A stretch of 45,446 bases of DNA from a virus. The position numbers were made by a program, and so were the translations under genes. The stretch's first letter is position 1, and each line of letters begins with the position of its first letter. Positions 31,419 to 40,160 of the stretch are shown here, one piece after another. The notes under the pieces were generated by a model. It was not told where the DNA came from. It saw only the letters and a list, made by a program, of their open reading frames with translations, and did not search any database. The stretch lies in the IMG/VR virus record IMGVR_UViG_3300048065_000509, positions 1-45,446 of that record. One strand, written 5' to 3'.

Positions 31419-33035
31419 ATGGCAACTACACAAACTACATACACAGGGAATGGTTCTACAACGAACTATTCATTTACATTTGAATATATCAAGCAAGCTG
31501 ATGTTAAGGTAACACTTGACACGGTTGCTACAACTGCATTTACATTTGCTAACGCTACAACGTTGGCATTCACTACAGCACCAGCAAATGGTGCAGCTAT
31601 CCGTATCTTCCGTGATACAGATATTAATACATTGAATGCAACGTTCTTTCCAGGCTCCGCCATCAAAGCCGAGGATTTAAATACTAACTTCACTCAATCA
31701 CATTTTGCTGTACAAGAAGCTGACTTTGATGTTGTCACAGCAAACACTACGGCTGAATCTGCAGTTACGACTGCTAACTCTGCTGTAACGACTGCTAACG
31801 GAGCAGTGACTACTGCTAACTCAGCCAATACTAAATCTGATGCTGCGGTTGCTACTGCAAACACTGCTGATACGAACGCTAGTGCTGCTGTAGCTACTGC
31901 TAATACAGCATCTACTAACGCTACAAATGCTGTTAATACGGCTAACACTGCAAGTACGAACGCTACTACAGCAGTTAATACAGCAAATACTGCTACCACT
32001 ACAGCAAACGGAGCAGTAACGACTGCTAACTCAGCTGCTACAGATGCTGCTACAGCAATTACAACTGCTAACTCTGCAACCACAACTGCTAATACGGCAC
32101 TAGCTAATGCTGCTACTGCTACTACAACAGCTAATGGTGCAGTTACTACAGCTAATACGGCAGACACAAATGCTACTGCTGCGGTAACTACAGCTAATAC
32201 AGCTGATACCAATGCTACGGCTGCTGTGGCAACGGCTAACGCAGCTCAGAGTGCTGTGTCTGGTGCTGCTTTCTATTCACCTGTTGCAAACATAGCAGGC
32301 ATTCCAGGATCACCTAGTGATGCTGATCGTGTTGAAGTAGCTGATTCAACGGGTATCCAAAGCTTTACACCGTTGACTGGTTATCCAGTTGGCTTTACTG
32401 GTAGCTCTGGTCTTACAGCACGTATTCAATATAGTTCTTCAGGTTCTACCTGGAACTGGGTTGATTACTTTGCTAATGATCCAGAGGATAGGTACTTTAC
32501 TAAAGCAAATGGTAATACTAATACTACTAATATTGCTACTAACGTTACTAATATTGCAGCAAACATAACTACACTTGCTACCAAGATGCCACTAGCTGGC
32601 GGTACTTTTACTGGTGCTGTTAGCTTTGATGATAATGTTATTGTCAAAGGTGATGGTACAAATGGTAGTGGTGAACTAACTCTTAACTGTGAGAATAACT
32701 CTCACGGTATTAAGATTAAAGGACCACCACATAGTGCCGGTGCTAACTATACGCTGACACTACCTAATACTACTGGTACTAACGGTCAGTTCTTATCTAC
32801 TAATGGTAGTGGTGCATTGTCTTGGGGTACAGCAGATGTATCTTCCAGACTTGCTCTTACTGGTGGCACTATGACAGGTTTTATTACCTTACATGCTGCA
32901 CCTACAGCGACCTTACATGCTGCTACTAAACAATACGTTGACGATAACAAAGTAATTGCAATTGATGCAGGAAACTTTGATAACGGAACATCTACTATCT
33001 CATCTACTTTGACTATTGACGGAGGATCATTCTAA
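31419..33035 (+). CDS. Tail fibre (gp17-like N-terminus) with heptad-repeat stalk
   Basis: The 538-residue protein starts with the conserved T7-type fibre attachment module (YTGNGSTTNYSFTFEYIKQA, IRIFRDTDINTLNATFFPGS, IKAEDLNTNFTQ). Residues ~107-281 are about 25 seven-residue repeats of the type TTANTAV, a coiled-coil stalk. A C-terminal region has fibre-type repeats (LTLPNTTGTNGQFLSTNGSG; KMPLAGGTFTG; LTGGTMTGFITL) and LHAATKQYVDDNK. It lacks a clear host-binding tip, which may be supplied by the next two proteins. ATG 31419 has GGGCA upstream only. Confidence 0.9.
   Translation: MATTQTTYTGNGSTTNYSFTFEYIKQADVKVTLDTVATTAFTFANATTLAFTTAPANGAAIRIFRDTDINTLNATFFPGSAIKAEDLNTNFTQSHFAVQEADFDVVTANTTAESAVTTANSAVTTANGAVTTANSANTKSDAAVATANTADTNASAAVATANTASTNATNAVNTANTASTNATTAVNTANTATTTANGAVTTANSAATDAATAITTANSATTTANTALANAATATTTANGAVTTANTADTNATAAVTTANTADTNATAAVATANAAQSAVSGAAFYSPVANIAGIPGSPSDADRVEVADSTGIQSFTPLTGYPVGFTGSSGLTARIQYSSSGSTWNWVDYFANDPEDRYFTKANGNTNTTNIATNVTNIAANITTLATKMPLAGGTFTGAVSFDDNVIVKGDGTNGSGELTLNCENNSHGIKIKGPPHSAGANYTLTLPNTTGTNGQFLSTNGSGALSWGTADVSSRLALTGGTMTGFITLHAAPTATLHAATKQYVDDNKVIAIDAGNFDNGTSTISSTLTIDGGSF
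31737..32261 (+). repeat. 21-bp imperfect tandem repeats coding heptads
   Basis: About 25 consecutive imperfect 21-base units (type act-gct-aac-aca-gct) encode Ala/Thr/Asn heptads in the fibre gene. The regular 21-base period makes unequal recombination likely. It also creates a long open frame on the opposite strand that is only a shadow. Confidence 0.85.
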
Positions 33036-33568
33036 TGCCTACACCTGCTTCTAGGACTCCAGTGCGTGTTGCACGGGGTACTTATTCAAATCTTAATTCC
33101 TCCGTATCCGATATTCAGGAAGGAGAAATTGTATATGCAACAGACCAAGACAAACTGTACGTTAAAGAGGGTTCAGCCCTTGTAAGTACACAAGCTGCTC
33201 TACCAGCTACTAATGCTGTGACAGATGCAGCTCAAACCTTTACTGCTGCTCAACGTGCAACGATTACTACGTTGACATCTGGTGCAACTGTAACGCCTGA
33301 CTTTGCAGCATCTAATAACTACACGCTAACGCTTGATCAAAACCTAACGATTGCTAACCCAACTAACCTAACTGCAGGTCAATCTGGTTCTATCTTTCTT
33401 GTCCAGGATGGAACAGGTTCACGTACTGCAGCGTGGGGATCTTATTGGGACTTTGTAGGTGGTACTGCACCAACACTATCGACTGCAGCTGGTGCTGTAG
33501 ATCGTATTGATTACATCGTGCGTAGTGCTACTTCAATCCATACTGTCTTTACTGCATTGTATTCATGA
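33035..33568 (+). CDS. Fibre-associated structural protein (177 aa)
   Basis: The protein begins MPTPASRTPVRVARGTYSNL and has SVSDIQEGEIVYATDQDKLY, a phage fibre/tail motif seen where subunits trimerise. The C-terminal half (NYTLTLDQNLTIANPTNL, GSIFLVQDGTGSRTAAWG, DRIDYIVRSATSI) is a beta-rich module known from fibre-type proteins. ATG overlaps the fibre stop; GGAGG is 10 bases upstream. It probably sits distal to the heptad fibre. Confidence 0.75.
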   Translation: MPTPASRTPVRVARGTYSNLNSSVSDIQEGEIVYATDQDKLYVKEGSALVSTQAALPATNAVTDAAQTFTAAQRATITTLTSGATVTPDFAASNNYTLTLDQNLTIANPTNLTAGQSGSIFLVQDGTGSRTAAWGSYWDFVGGTAPTLSTAAGAVDRIDYIVRSATSIHTVFTALYS

Positions 33569-36500
33569 GTGTAGTATCTAATAATATTCTAGCTGGTGCC
33601 TCTGGACAAGGAGGTGCTGGCTACGAGATCGAACGTAGTCTTAGGTTTAACTCAGCAGATTCTGCGTATTTAAATAGAACCCCAAGTGCTGCAGGTAACC
33701 AAAAAACGTGGACTTGGAGTGGTTGGGTTAAATTAACAGATATTACAAATCAGACTTTTATTTTTGCTGCAGGCTCAAGTCCATACGTTCAGATTTACAC
33801 AGACTCTTCTAAACTTTACATACAAACTAACCAAGGATATTTACTCACAACACAGGTTTTTCGTGATCCATCTGCATGGCAACATTGGGTTTTTGCATTT
33901 GATACCACCCAAGCCACAGCAGCTAATAGAGTAAAATTTTATATTAATGGCACGGAAGTTACGACGTGGGATGTTGATCAACGTAGCTCAATAACTCAGA
34001 ACGTTGACACAGGTGTTAATGCCGCAGTAAGCCATGCAATTGGCAAACAAGTTACAGGTAGCGGTTTTTCTAATACCTACCTAGCCGACGTACATTTCAT
34101 CGATGGTCAAGCATTAGCACCAACAAATTTTGGTGAGACTGATGACAACGGTGTGTGGCAGCCGAAGGAGTTTGATGGGACGTATGGTCCGTTAGTGGAC
34201 CAAAGTCAGACGTGGAGTTCACTAGGTACAGGAACACCAGATTCTGCTTCAACTAATTGGAACAACTCGTTTGATGGCACAATCTCAACCAGTGCTAGTG
34301 GATTAACTTATGGTGCATCGGGCGCAACCATGACCTGGACAGTAAGCCCCATTACAGTGACATCAAGTGTTGTTATCTATGCTTATTTAGCAACAGGCAA
34401 TGAATCAAGTTTAAGGCTCAACGGCTCTGTTAACCCAACTAACGCTACTAATGCTTACGGTGCCCCAATTACATTTACAGCAGCACAACTTGGAGGCAGT
34501 TTATCTAAAATTGAACTAATTCCCCCAAGCTCTGGTGCTGGTTGTGCTACTTCAGCAATTGAAGTTGACGGCAAGCTACTTGTTGACTCCGGCGTAACCG
34601 TTACCGACAACTCCTTCCACCTCCCCTTCAGTGACAACAGTTCAAACGCTGCTCTTGGTACGGACACAAGTGGCAACAGCAATACGTGGACTGTTAATAA
34701 CATGGCAGCTGCGAGTGCAACTATACCAGCATTTACTGCATATTCAGCTTCTAACTGGGGTGATGAAGCTTATCTCTGGGATGGAAGTTTATCCACTTAT
34801 GCTTATCCCTCTGCAAATACCACATCTACGCTTACTTTCACTCCAGCGTTAACTGGATCATCAATTCGTATCTACGTCGGATCAAGTCTTGCTACAACTG
34901 GATTTAATATTAATGGATCTTCTTTAAGTGGTTTTAGTGGTGGTACTGCTTCGGCATGGCGAGATATAACATCCCATACTGGTGGAACCTTATCGTATAT
35001 TCAATGTGCTTATGTTCCTGGTCAGTACAGTCAGTATATTTATGCAATTGAAATAGATGGTGATATTTTGCGATCAACCACACAGACTGTTGAAACCGAC
35101 TGCCTAGTTGACTCCCCAACCAACGGCAATCAGACAGACACTGGAGCGGGCGGTGAGATAACGGGTTGCTACTGCACCATGAACCCTATTCATCCACAAA
35201 GCACGCTGACATTATCAAACGGAAATCTGGATGTTACTGGCAACTCCGGCGCTGCTTTCTCTACTTTTTTGCTAACTTCTGGAAAGTGGTATGTTGAATC
35301 TACTGCAGTAAGCCCATATTACAACCTTGTTTTTTCTCAACCAGACCATCCGCCTGGAGTGACAAGTGAGTCAAATTCAAAGTCAATTGGTTGGTATCAA
35401 AACGGAACTCTTTATTACGGAGCTGGCACTACTAGCGGGGCTGGCAGTTATACCGCTGGAGATGTTTTAGGCGCTGCTATAGACATGGATAACTCTACTA
35501 TAAAATTATATAAAAACGGAACTCTTACTATCACGGTTGATTTTTCCACTGGAAGTTATCATAGATTTGCGGAAGGCATGTATATAAATACTTGGGGCGG
35601 GTCAGGCAGTCACAGTAGATTTAACTTCGGCCAACGTGCCTTTGCGTATACCGCACCAAGCGGCTACAAGTCATTAAACACCGCAAACTTACCTGAGCCA
35701 ACGATTGCGGACGGCAGCCAGTATTTTGATACGAAGCTGTATACGGGTAATTCTGGAACGCAACAAATCACGGGCTACAATTTTTCTCCTGACTTTTTGT
35801 GGATCAAGTCCCGTACCAACCCAGTTAGTGGTTATTTTCACCATTTACATGATTCTGTTCGAGGGTTATCTAGCGGTTTTTACAAAAATCTTTACTCAAA
35901 CACTGCTGAGGCAGAGAATGTATACCCTGGATCTACCCATGGAGGCGTTAATTCACTAAATAGCGATGGTTTTAGTCTGGCAAATGCCGGATCAAGTTAT
36001 CACTTAAACAACAACACTACTCCGTATGTAGCCTGGGCGTGGGACGCCGGATCTTCCAACACAACGATTCCTGCTGGTAGTTTAAATAGCTCGGTGTATG
36101 ACCAGAGCGAGGTTTGGAGCACTACAGGAACAGTCACAGGCGGTACAAGCGGTAGCATCGCAAACGCTTTTAATGGCAATACAAGCGCCGCCAATGGTTG
36201 GTCTGCTTACGCCGGTGGTACTGGTACATCCACATATACTTTTGCAAGTGCAGTTACTGGTACTAAGTTTGAAATTGAACTATATTGCAGCTTGGCGTTT
36301 ACAGGATTCCTTGTAAATGGCGTTGATTTCTCTAATTCAAATCAAAGTTTATCTGGTAATTTTAAAATAGATGTTACTTCGGCTTGCTCGAGCGGGCTGA
36401 GTTCGATTTTACAGAGTTGGGAGTTTAATGTTCACGCAACATATGTAGTAGGTATTTATGTTGACGGCAAACTCTTAGTGGACTCAGGCATTACTCTTGC

Positions 36501-37170
36501 CAACGTCCCAAGCATCGCATCAACAGTCAGAGCCAACCCAAGTGCTGGGTTCTCGATTGCTAGTTATACAATTTCCACCGGAGTAAATAGTACGATAGGA
36601 CATGGACTCAATACTGCACCTGCTGTGTCAATATGTAAACTAAGAAACGGTTCAGGTGACTGGTATGCGCGATTTAAGGGCGGGTCATTTGACGGTTATT
36701 TACTATTAAATTCTACAAGTGCCGGATCATCTCAAGCCAATACCTTTACCTCTACTACATTGATTCCCGCATATCTGGGTGGATCCAATGAAGAATGGAT
36801 CTCATATAATTTCGCACCTGTCGAAGGCTATAGCGCAATGGGCTCATACGTCGGCAATGGATCTGCAGATGGTCCGTTTGTGTTTACCGGGTTTAGACCT
36901 AGGTGGATTCTTGGGAAAGCTACCACAACAACATTTGCCACCGGAGACTGGTTTATATATGACACAGAACGTGAGACCTTTAACTCCCAAAGTAAGCCCA
37001 TAGGTGCAAACACATCCAATGTTGAAGATTCTGGCGGATATTATTACATTGATGTGTTATCAAATGGATTTAAAATAAGAGGTCAATATGACATGACAAA
37101 CAAATCCGCTGAAACGTACATCTGGGTCGCCCTGGCTGAAAACCCCTTCAAAACTGCACGCGCACGCTAA
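33565..37170 (+). CDS. Large adhesin-like distal tail fibre protein (1201 aa)
   Basis: A concanavalin/LamG-like domain occupies residues ~20-200 (LRFNSADSAYLNRTPSAAGN, WTWSGWVKL, WQHWVFAFDTT, VKFYINGTEV). Three divergent discoidin-like modules end in IEVDGKLLVDSG or a variant (residues ~210-345, 388-500, 845-978). A SPRY-like domain is at ~565-690 (GKWYVES, SIGWYQNGTL, VLGAAIDMDNSTIKLYKNG). Phage surface-protein modules around ~725-830 and 985-1201 repeat a NFSPDFLWIKSR / RPRWILGKAT pattern. This is a multi-lectin host-receptor protein. The ATG overlaps the previous stop. Confidence 0.82.
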   Translation: MSVVSNNILAGASGQGGAGYEIERSLRFNSADSAYLNRTPSAAGNQKTWTWSGWVKLTDITNQTFIFAAGSSPYVQIYTDSSKLYIQTNQGYLLTTQVFRDPSAWQHWVFAFDTTQATAANRVKFYINGTEVTTWDVDQRSSITQNVDTGVNAAVSHAIGKQVTGSGFSNTYLADVHFIDGQALAPTNFGETDDNGVWQPKEFDGTYGPLVDQSQTWSSLGTGTPDSASTNWNNSFDGTISTSASGLTYGASGATMTWTVSPITVTSSVVIYAYLATGNESSLRLNGSVNPTNATNAYGAPITFTAAQLGGSLSKIELIPPSSGAGCATSAIEVDGKLLVDSGVTVTDNSFHLPFSDNSSNAALGTDTSGNSNTWTVNNMAAASATIPAFTAYSASNWGDEAYLWDGSLSTYAYPSANTTSTLTFTPALTGSSIRIYVGSSLATTGFNINGSSLSGFSGGTASAWRDITSHTGGTLSYIQCAYVPGQYSQYIYAIEIDGDILRSTTQTVETDCLVDSPTNGNQTDTGAGGEITGCYCTMNPIHPQSTLTLSNGNLDVTGNSGAAFSTFLLTSGKWYVESTAVSPYYNLVFSQPDHPPGVTSESNSKSIGWYQNGTLYYGAGTTSGAGSYTAGDVLGAAIDMDNSTIKLYKNGTLTITVDFSTGSYHRFAEGMYINTWGGSGSHSRFNFGQRAFAYTAPSGYKSLNTANLPEPTIADGSQYFDTKLYTGNSGTQQITGYNFSPDFLWIKSRTNPVSGYFHHLHDSVRGLSSGFYKNLYSNTAEAENVYPGSTHGGVNSLNSDGFSLANAGSSYHLNNNTTPYVAWAWDAGSSNTTIPAGSLNSSVYDQSEVWSTTGTVTGGTSGSIANAFNGNTSAANGWSAYAGGTGTSTYTFASAVTGTKFEIELYCSLAFTGFLVNGVDFSNSNQSLSGNFKIDVTSACSSGLSSILQSWEFNVHATYVVGIYVDGKLLVDSGITLANVPSIASTVRANPSAGFSIASYTISTGVNSTIGHGLNTAPAVSICKLRNGSGDWYARFKGGSFDGYLLLNSTSAGSSQANTFTSTTLIPAYLGGSNEEWISYNFAPVEGYSAMGSYVGNGSADGPFVFTGFRPRWILGKATTTTFATGDWFIYDTERETFNSQSKPIGANTSNVEDSGGYYYIDVLSNGFKIRGQYDMTNKSAETYIWVALAENPFKTARAR

Positions 37171-37180
37171 CTAATTAATT

Positions 37181-37801
37181 ATGCTTATTTTAAATGAAAA
37201 GCCCCTATCTTATGATCGGGCATTTACTCATGCTGGAATTCAATATCCAGCAAATTGGCTGCGCCTGTCCAGTTTGGAAGAGCGTAACGCCCTAGGTATT
37301 ACTGAAGTTGCTAATGACCCCACGTATGACCAACGGTTCTACTGGGGTGTAGATAACCCTAAGCAACTTAACGACAAGACTGAAACTGTTGATGGCGAAG
37401 AAGTCAAGACTACTGGCTTGAAGACACTGTGGTCAGCCACTCAAGGAGAGATTGCAGCTTCACTGCTAGCTCCTAGTGACTGGCGCATCATCAAAGCTAA
37501 GGAGACTGGAACTAATATCCCTTCTACTTGGAAGACATACCGTGCTGCTGTCCGTACTGCGTGTAATACACGTCAGACAGAGATTGGCAATGCCGCTGAT
37601 GTACCAGCTTTGATTGAGCTTCTATTCGGTGCAGCCACCATTACCCAACAGAAGAAAGATTCTGAAGGGGTAGGTGTGGTTGAACCTGACACCATTACTA
37701 ACGAAGCTGGAGAGACAGTTGCTAACCCAGTTGCTGGTGATCCAGTCATGGAAACCGTCGCTAACCCTGCCATTGCTACGGCATGGCCTACACCTATTTA
37801 A
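37181..37801 (+). CDS. Tail-fibre-associated protein (206 aa)
   Basis: The protein begins MLILNEKPLSYDRAFTHAGI and QYPANWLRLSSLEERNALGI, a pattern common to small proteins after cyanophage fibre genes. A helical middle follows (SDWRIIKAKETGTNIPSTW, KTYRAAVRTACNTRQ), which resembles DUF4376-like fibre-assembly proteins. The C-terminus is Pro/Ala/Val-rich. It probably assists fibre assembly or is a small virion component. Confidence 0.65.
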   Translation: MLILNEKPLSYDRAFTHAGIQYPANWLRLSSLEERNALGITEVANDPTYDQRFYWGVDNPKQLNDKTETVDGEEVKTTGLKTLWSATQGEIAASLLAPSDWRIIKAKETGTNIPSTWKTYRAAVRTACNTRQTEIGNAADVPALIELLFGAATITQQKKDSEGVGVVEPDTITNEAGETVANPVAGDPVMETVANPAIATAWPTPI

Positions 37802-37803
37802 TT

Positions 37804-37965
37804 ATGATTACCCTTATCCGTCCAGTTCTGTTCTCTTTTATCCAATCTCCAAAGGTCAAACGATTGATTGTTGACCTGCTGCGGAAGTTGGCTTCTACAA
37901 CAGACAATACAGTTGATGATCAAGCTGTAGATTTTATTGAACGTGGTTTGTTTGGTGCTGAGTAA
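37804..37965 (+). CDS. Hypothetical small protein (53 aa)
   Basis: The 53-residue protein begins MITLIRPVLFSFIQSPKVKR with an amphipathic/hydrophobic N-terminus and has a more acidic C-terminus (TTDNTVDDQAVDFIERGLFG). It is wedged between fibre and lysis-region genes; its stop overlaps the next ATG. A membrane-associated role is possible but unproven. Confidence 0.55.
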   Translation: MITLIRPVLFSFIQSPKVKRLIVDLLRKLASTTDNTVDDQAVDFIERGLFGAE

Positions 37966-38444
37966 TGGAGTGGGTAGAGCCACCTAAACTACCCTCTCTA
38001 TTGCTCCCTAACGCGCCTAATTTACCTATACCTATACTAGAGGTACCAAGAGCAGATGTTCCGTCTTACAGGCCGCTTGTGGTACCTCCTAACACGCTTA
38101 GGCCACCTCCAGGGATAGAGGGTATTAACTCTGATCCTGAATCAGAAGAAGAAGACTCTAATACTAATACTTCTTCTACAGCTACTAAACCAAATATCCC
38201 ACCTGAAGCTCAGATCATACAAGTCCCATTTACGGACATTGAAGTCCCAATGCCGACTACTACGATTATGACTACAGCAGCTACTACAGCATTTATTTCT
38301 GTAGGTGCCACCCTTGCTGCTACATCACTATTTAAATACTTAGTGATGCTTATGAAACCCATATTTAAGCAAGCATGGAACAAGATGACAAAAAAGGCGG
38401 GATCATCAAGTTCATCGTCCTCGTCTGGTCAGCCGGACTCCTAA
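37965..38444 (+). CDS. Proline-rich single-pass membrane protein (159 aa)
   Basis: The N-terminal ~65 residues are very rich in Pro and Leu (PPKLPSLLLPNAPNLPIPIL). An acidic Ser/Thr linker follows, then one hydrophobic segment (residues ~103-128, TTAATTAFISVGATLAATSL), a basic patch and a Ser-rich end. Similar Pro-rich membrane proteins precede the holin in cyanophages as I recall. The 3' end overlaps the holin by 70 bases in another frame. It may be a lysis accessory protein; this is inference. Confidence 0.6.
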   Translation: MEWVEPPKLPSLLLPNAPNLPIPILEVPRADVPSYRPLVVPPNTLRPPPGIEGINSDPESEEEDSNTNTSSTATKPNIPPEAQIIQVPFTDIEVPMPTTTIMTTAATTAFISVGATLAATSLFKYLVMLMKPIFKQAWNKMTKKAGSSSSSSSSGQPDS

Positions 38445-38551
38445 CTGCAAGTTATGCAGGATGGATGGAAAAGATGGATCCTACATATGTCGCTTCTATT
38501 CTTAGCGGAACTCTAGCAACCTTTTCTATATCAAGAGAAAAAAACAAATGA
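38375..38551 (+). CDS. Putative holin (58 aa)
   Basis: The charged N-terminus (MEQDDKKGG) is followed by a hydrophobic helix (IIKFIVLVWSAGLLTASYAG), a short loop (WMEKMDPT), a second weaker hydrophobic segment (YVASILSGTLATFSIS) and a basic tail (REKNK). This is the layout of small phage holins, and a very similar protein type occurs in marine cyanophages. It overlaps the upstream gene by 70 bases and the next by 4 (ATGA). No separate endolysin gene is recognised nearby. Confidence 0.65.
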   Translation: MEQDDKKGGIIKFIVLVWSAGLLTASYAGWMEKMDPTYVASILSGTLATFSISREKNK

Positions 38552-38895
38552 AGAAACTACTTCTACTTCTTTTTATTGCGGCTCCAGTATCTGCTCAAGT
38601 AACCCCTAACTTCACGCAAGGTTCAATGCAGTCAACAACAACTACCACCATTGATATTGACCGAACCATTGCTACAAACGTCTACGGTGGTGATTATTCA
38701 TCATGGTCTGGAACAAACGTAACACCGAGCGCAGATATAGCTGGAAGCTCAACAACATTTTCAGTACACACAGCTGGGGACGCTTTCCAACTAGAAATCG
38801 TAACCAGAGAAGCTGGAAAGATTCAAGACAGCCTAGTAACAGAAACAATCGAACAATCTACTGTTACTACATCCTTATCGGTCTTCTCTCAATAG
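38548..38895 (+). CDS. Secreted protein of unknown function (115 aa)
   Basis: A signal peptide (MKKLLLLLFIAAPVSA, cleavage after VSA) leads a 99-residue Thr/Ser-rich beta-type mature part (QVTPNFTQGSMQSTTTTTID). It is coupled to the holin start (ATGA) and its 3' end overlaps the next ORF. No catalytic motif is seen. The context (holin, two secreted proteins, a membrane-anchored coiled coil) suggests cell-envelope disruption during lysis, but a virion role cannot be excluded. Confidence 0.65.
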   Translation: MKKLLLLLFIAAPVSAQVTPNFTQGSMQSTTTTTIDIDRTIATNVYGGDYSSWSGTNVTPSADIAGSSTTFSVHTAGDAFQLEIVTREAGKIQDSLVTETIEQSTVTTSLSVFSQ

Positions 38896-39344
38896 CACCT
38901 GCTTACGCAGAAGATCCAAAGGTACAAAACACATCAAGCCCTGTAGCTGCTGCAACAGGCAATGTAACCAATCAGGCAGTGCAATTCCAAAATACTGGAG
39001 CACCGTCTCGGCAATACTTTGCAGCTAACAATAGTTGTAATGGAACAACCATGCAATTCTCGCCCTTTTATATGGGCAACGATACTATTCCTTTCGATAA
39101 CGAAGGGTATGTACGAAGCAATAACTACGGCGTACAGCTGAACTTTTCTGTCCCACTAGATGGTGGCATGATCGAAACCTGTAAAGCTATCGCTCGTAAA
39201 CACGAACAAAAGATGCGTCTTGACTACGAACTTGTTCGTGCTCTTAAGTGTACAGAGATTATGAAATCTGGGTTTACCTTTAGACCTGGTAGTCGTGTCG
39301 AAGTTTTATGTCATGACGTGGTACCAATTGTATCTCTTAAATAA
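38703..39344 (+). CDS. Conserved cyanophage secreted protein; start uncertain
   Basis: The C-terminal ~145 residues (from AEDPKVQNTSSPVAAATGNV, then TNQAVQFQNTGAPSRQY, and LDYELVRALKC with two late Cys) match a protein I recall as common in marine cyanophages. They are preceded by a signal-like hydrophobic stretch IGLLSIAPAYA. No ATG, GTG or TTG begins that stretch. The only ATG (38703) adds ~50 unlikely basic residues overlapping the upstream gene. Initiation at a rare ATC/ATA codon, a -1 frameshift from the upstream gene, or a lost start are the options. Confidence 0.7.
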   Translation: MVWNKRNTERRYSWKLNNIFSTHSWGRFPTRNRNQRSWKDSRQPSNRNNRTIYCYYILIGLLSIAPAYAEDPKVQNTSSPVAAATGNVTNQAVQFQNTGAPSRQYFAANNSCNGTTMQFSPFYMGNDTIPFDNEGYVRSNNYGVQLNFSVPLDGGMIETCKAIARKHEQKMRLDYELVRALKCTEIMKSGFTFRPGSRVEVLCHDVVPIVSLK

Positions 39345-39595
39345 TGGAAGCAATAGTCGCTGCTGTCATTGCAATAGTTGCTGGCGGCGCAACCTTGAAT
39401 AACAGATTACACAACAGAATAAATAATGTACACGATCGCATTAGTGGTCTTGACAGACGTATCGACGCTATTGAACTTAGCGTGGCTCAGGACTATGTAT
39501 CTAAAGCTGATTTATCAGTCATGGTTCAGCGTATGGAAGATCATATGGTGCGTATTGAAAACAAACTAGACCAAATTGTCCTTAGGAATAACTAA
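39344..39595 (+). CDS. Membrane-anchored coiled-coil protein (spanin-like?)
   Basis: The product has an N-terminal hydrophobic anchor (EAIVAAVIAIVAGGATL). A heptad-rich helix to the C-terminus follows (LHNRINNVHDRISGLDRRID ... MVQRMEDHMVRIENKLDQIV). This N-in, C-out coiled-coil design is that of inner-membrane spanins, and two secreted proteins lie just upstream. The ATG overlaps the previous TAA. The spanin role is inference. Confidence 0.6.
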   Translation: MEAIVAAVIAIVAGGATLNNRLHNRINNVHDRISGLDRRIDAIELSVAQDYVSKADLSVMVQRMEDHMVRIENKLDQIVLRNN

Positions 39596-39597
39596 CA

Positions 39598-39747
39598 ATG
39601 AGAGAGCCTACATTTAATCCCCGCACAATGGATATTTTCACCAAAAAGGGTAGGGAAAAATTTGACCAGTACATTAAAGAAAAAAAGCTATACGAAAAAG
39701 GGCTGCCTAAGGCAAAGGCACGCACACGTAAACCCAAAAAGGCTTAA
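39598..39747 (+). CDS. Small basic protein (49 aa)
   Basis: This short Lys-rich protein (MREPTFNPRTMDIFTKKGRE ... KARTRKPKKA) starts 3 bases after the previous stop in a row of small packaging-proximal genes. Its basic tail suggests nucleic-acid contact. No family is recognised. Confidence 0.6.
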   Translation: MREPTFNPRTMDIFTKKGREKFDQYIKEKKLYEKGLPKAKARTRKPKKA

Positions 39748-39751
39748 CTAA

Positions 39752-39937
39752 ATGACTTACAAACTGGTAGACCTATACACCGAAAAGGTATTGGGCACAT
39801 ACGAAACTGCAGAACAGGCAGTAAAAGCTGAATCACATCTTGATCACCAGCAAGGTGAGACACGCTATGCAATTGAAACACCCGTAGTTACTAAACCGAA
39901 GGCAAAGAAAGCACGTGTCAAAAAAGAAAGCGAGTGA
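39752..39937 (+). CDS. Small hypothetical protein with basic tail (61 aa)
   Basis: The N-terminal part (TYKLVDLYTEKVLGTYETAE) suggests a small alpha/beta fold; the C-terminus is a Lys-rich tail (TKPKAKKARVKKESE). It overlaps the small terminase gene by 23 bases. Function is unknown. Confidence 0.6.
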   Translation: MTYKLVDLYTEKVLGTYETAEQAVKAESHLDHQQGETRYAIETPVVTKPKAKKARVKKESE

Positions 39938-40160
39938 AGATCAGTTTAACGAACTGCATAATCTAGTAACAAAAGAGTTTTTAAACCGAGTTAAATCCGG
40001 TGAAGCAAGCACTCAAGACTTGAAAGCAGCTTGTGATTGGCTAGCAAAGAATGACATCAGTGGTGTTGCTGTTGAAGGTAATCCGCTATCAAAGCTAGCT
40101 GGAATTATGCCTCAAGTGGATCCCGAACTTGTACAGAGCAGACTTTATGGCCGGAAGTAG
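39915..40160 (+). CDS. Terminase small subunit (gp18-like), GTG start
   Basis: The 81-residue protein begins at GTG 39915 (MSKKKASEDQFNELHNLVTK). It has the helical pattern FLNRVKSGEASTQDLKAACD and WLAKNDISGV typical of small phage DNA maturase A proteins. It would select phage DNA and recruit the large subunit. It is separated from the large subunit by two small genes, one HNH gene and a second HNH-like gene. Confidence 0.8.
   Translation: MSKKKASEDQFNELHNLVTKEFLNRVKSGEASTQDLKAACDWLAKNDISGVAVEGNPLSKLAGIMPQVDPELVQSRLYGRK

Noticed and set aside
31694-32212. 172-codon open frame on the - strand rich in Ala/Val
   Set aside because: It is the antisense shadow of the fibre heptad repeats; the regular 21-base repeat keeps the reverse frame open.
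31737-32261. Regular repeats that might look like a CRISPR array
   Set aside because: The units are contiguous 21-base coding repeats without spacers.
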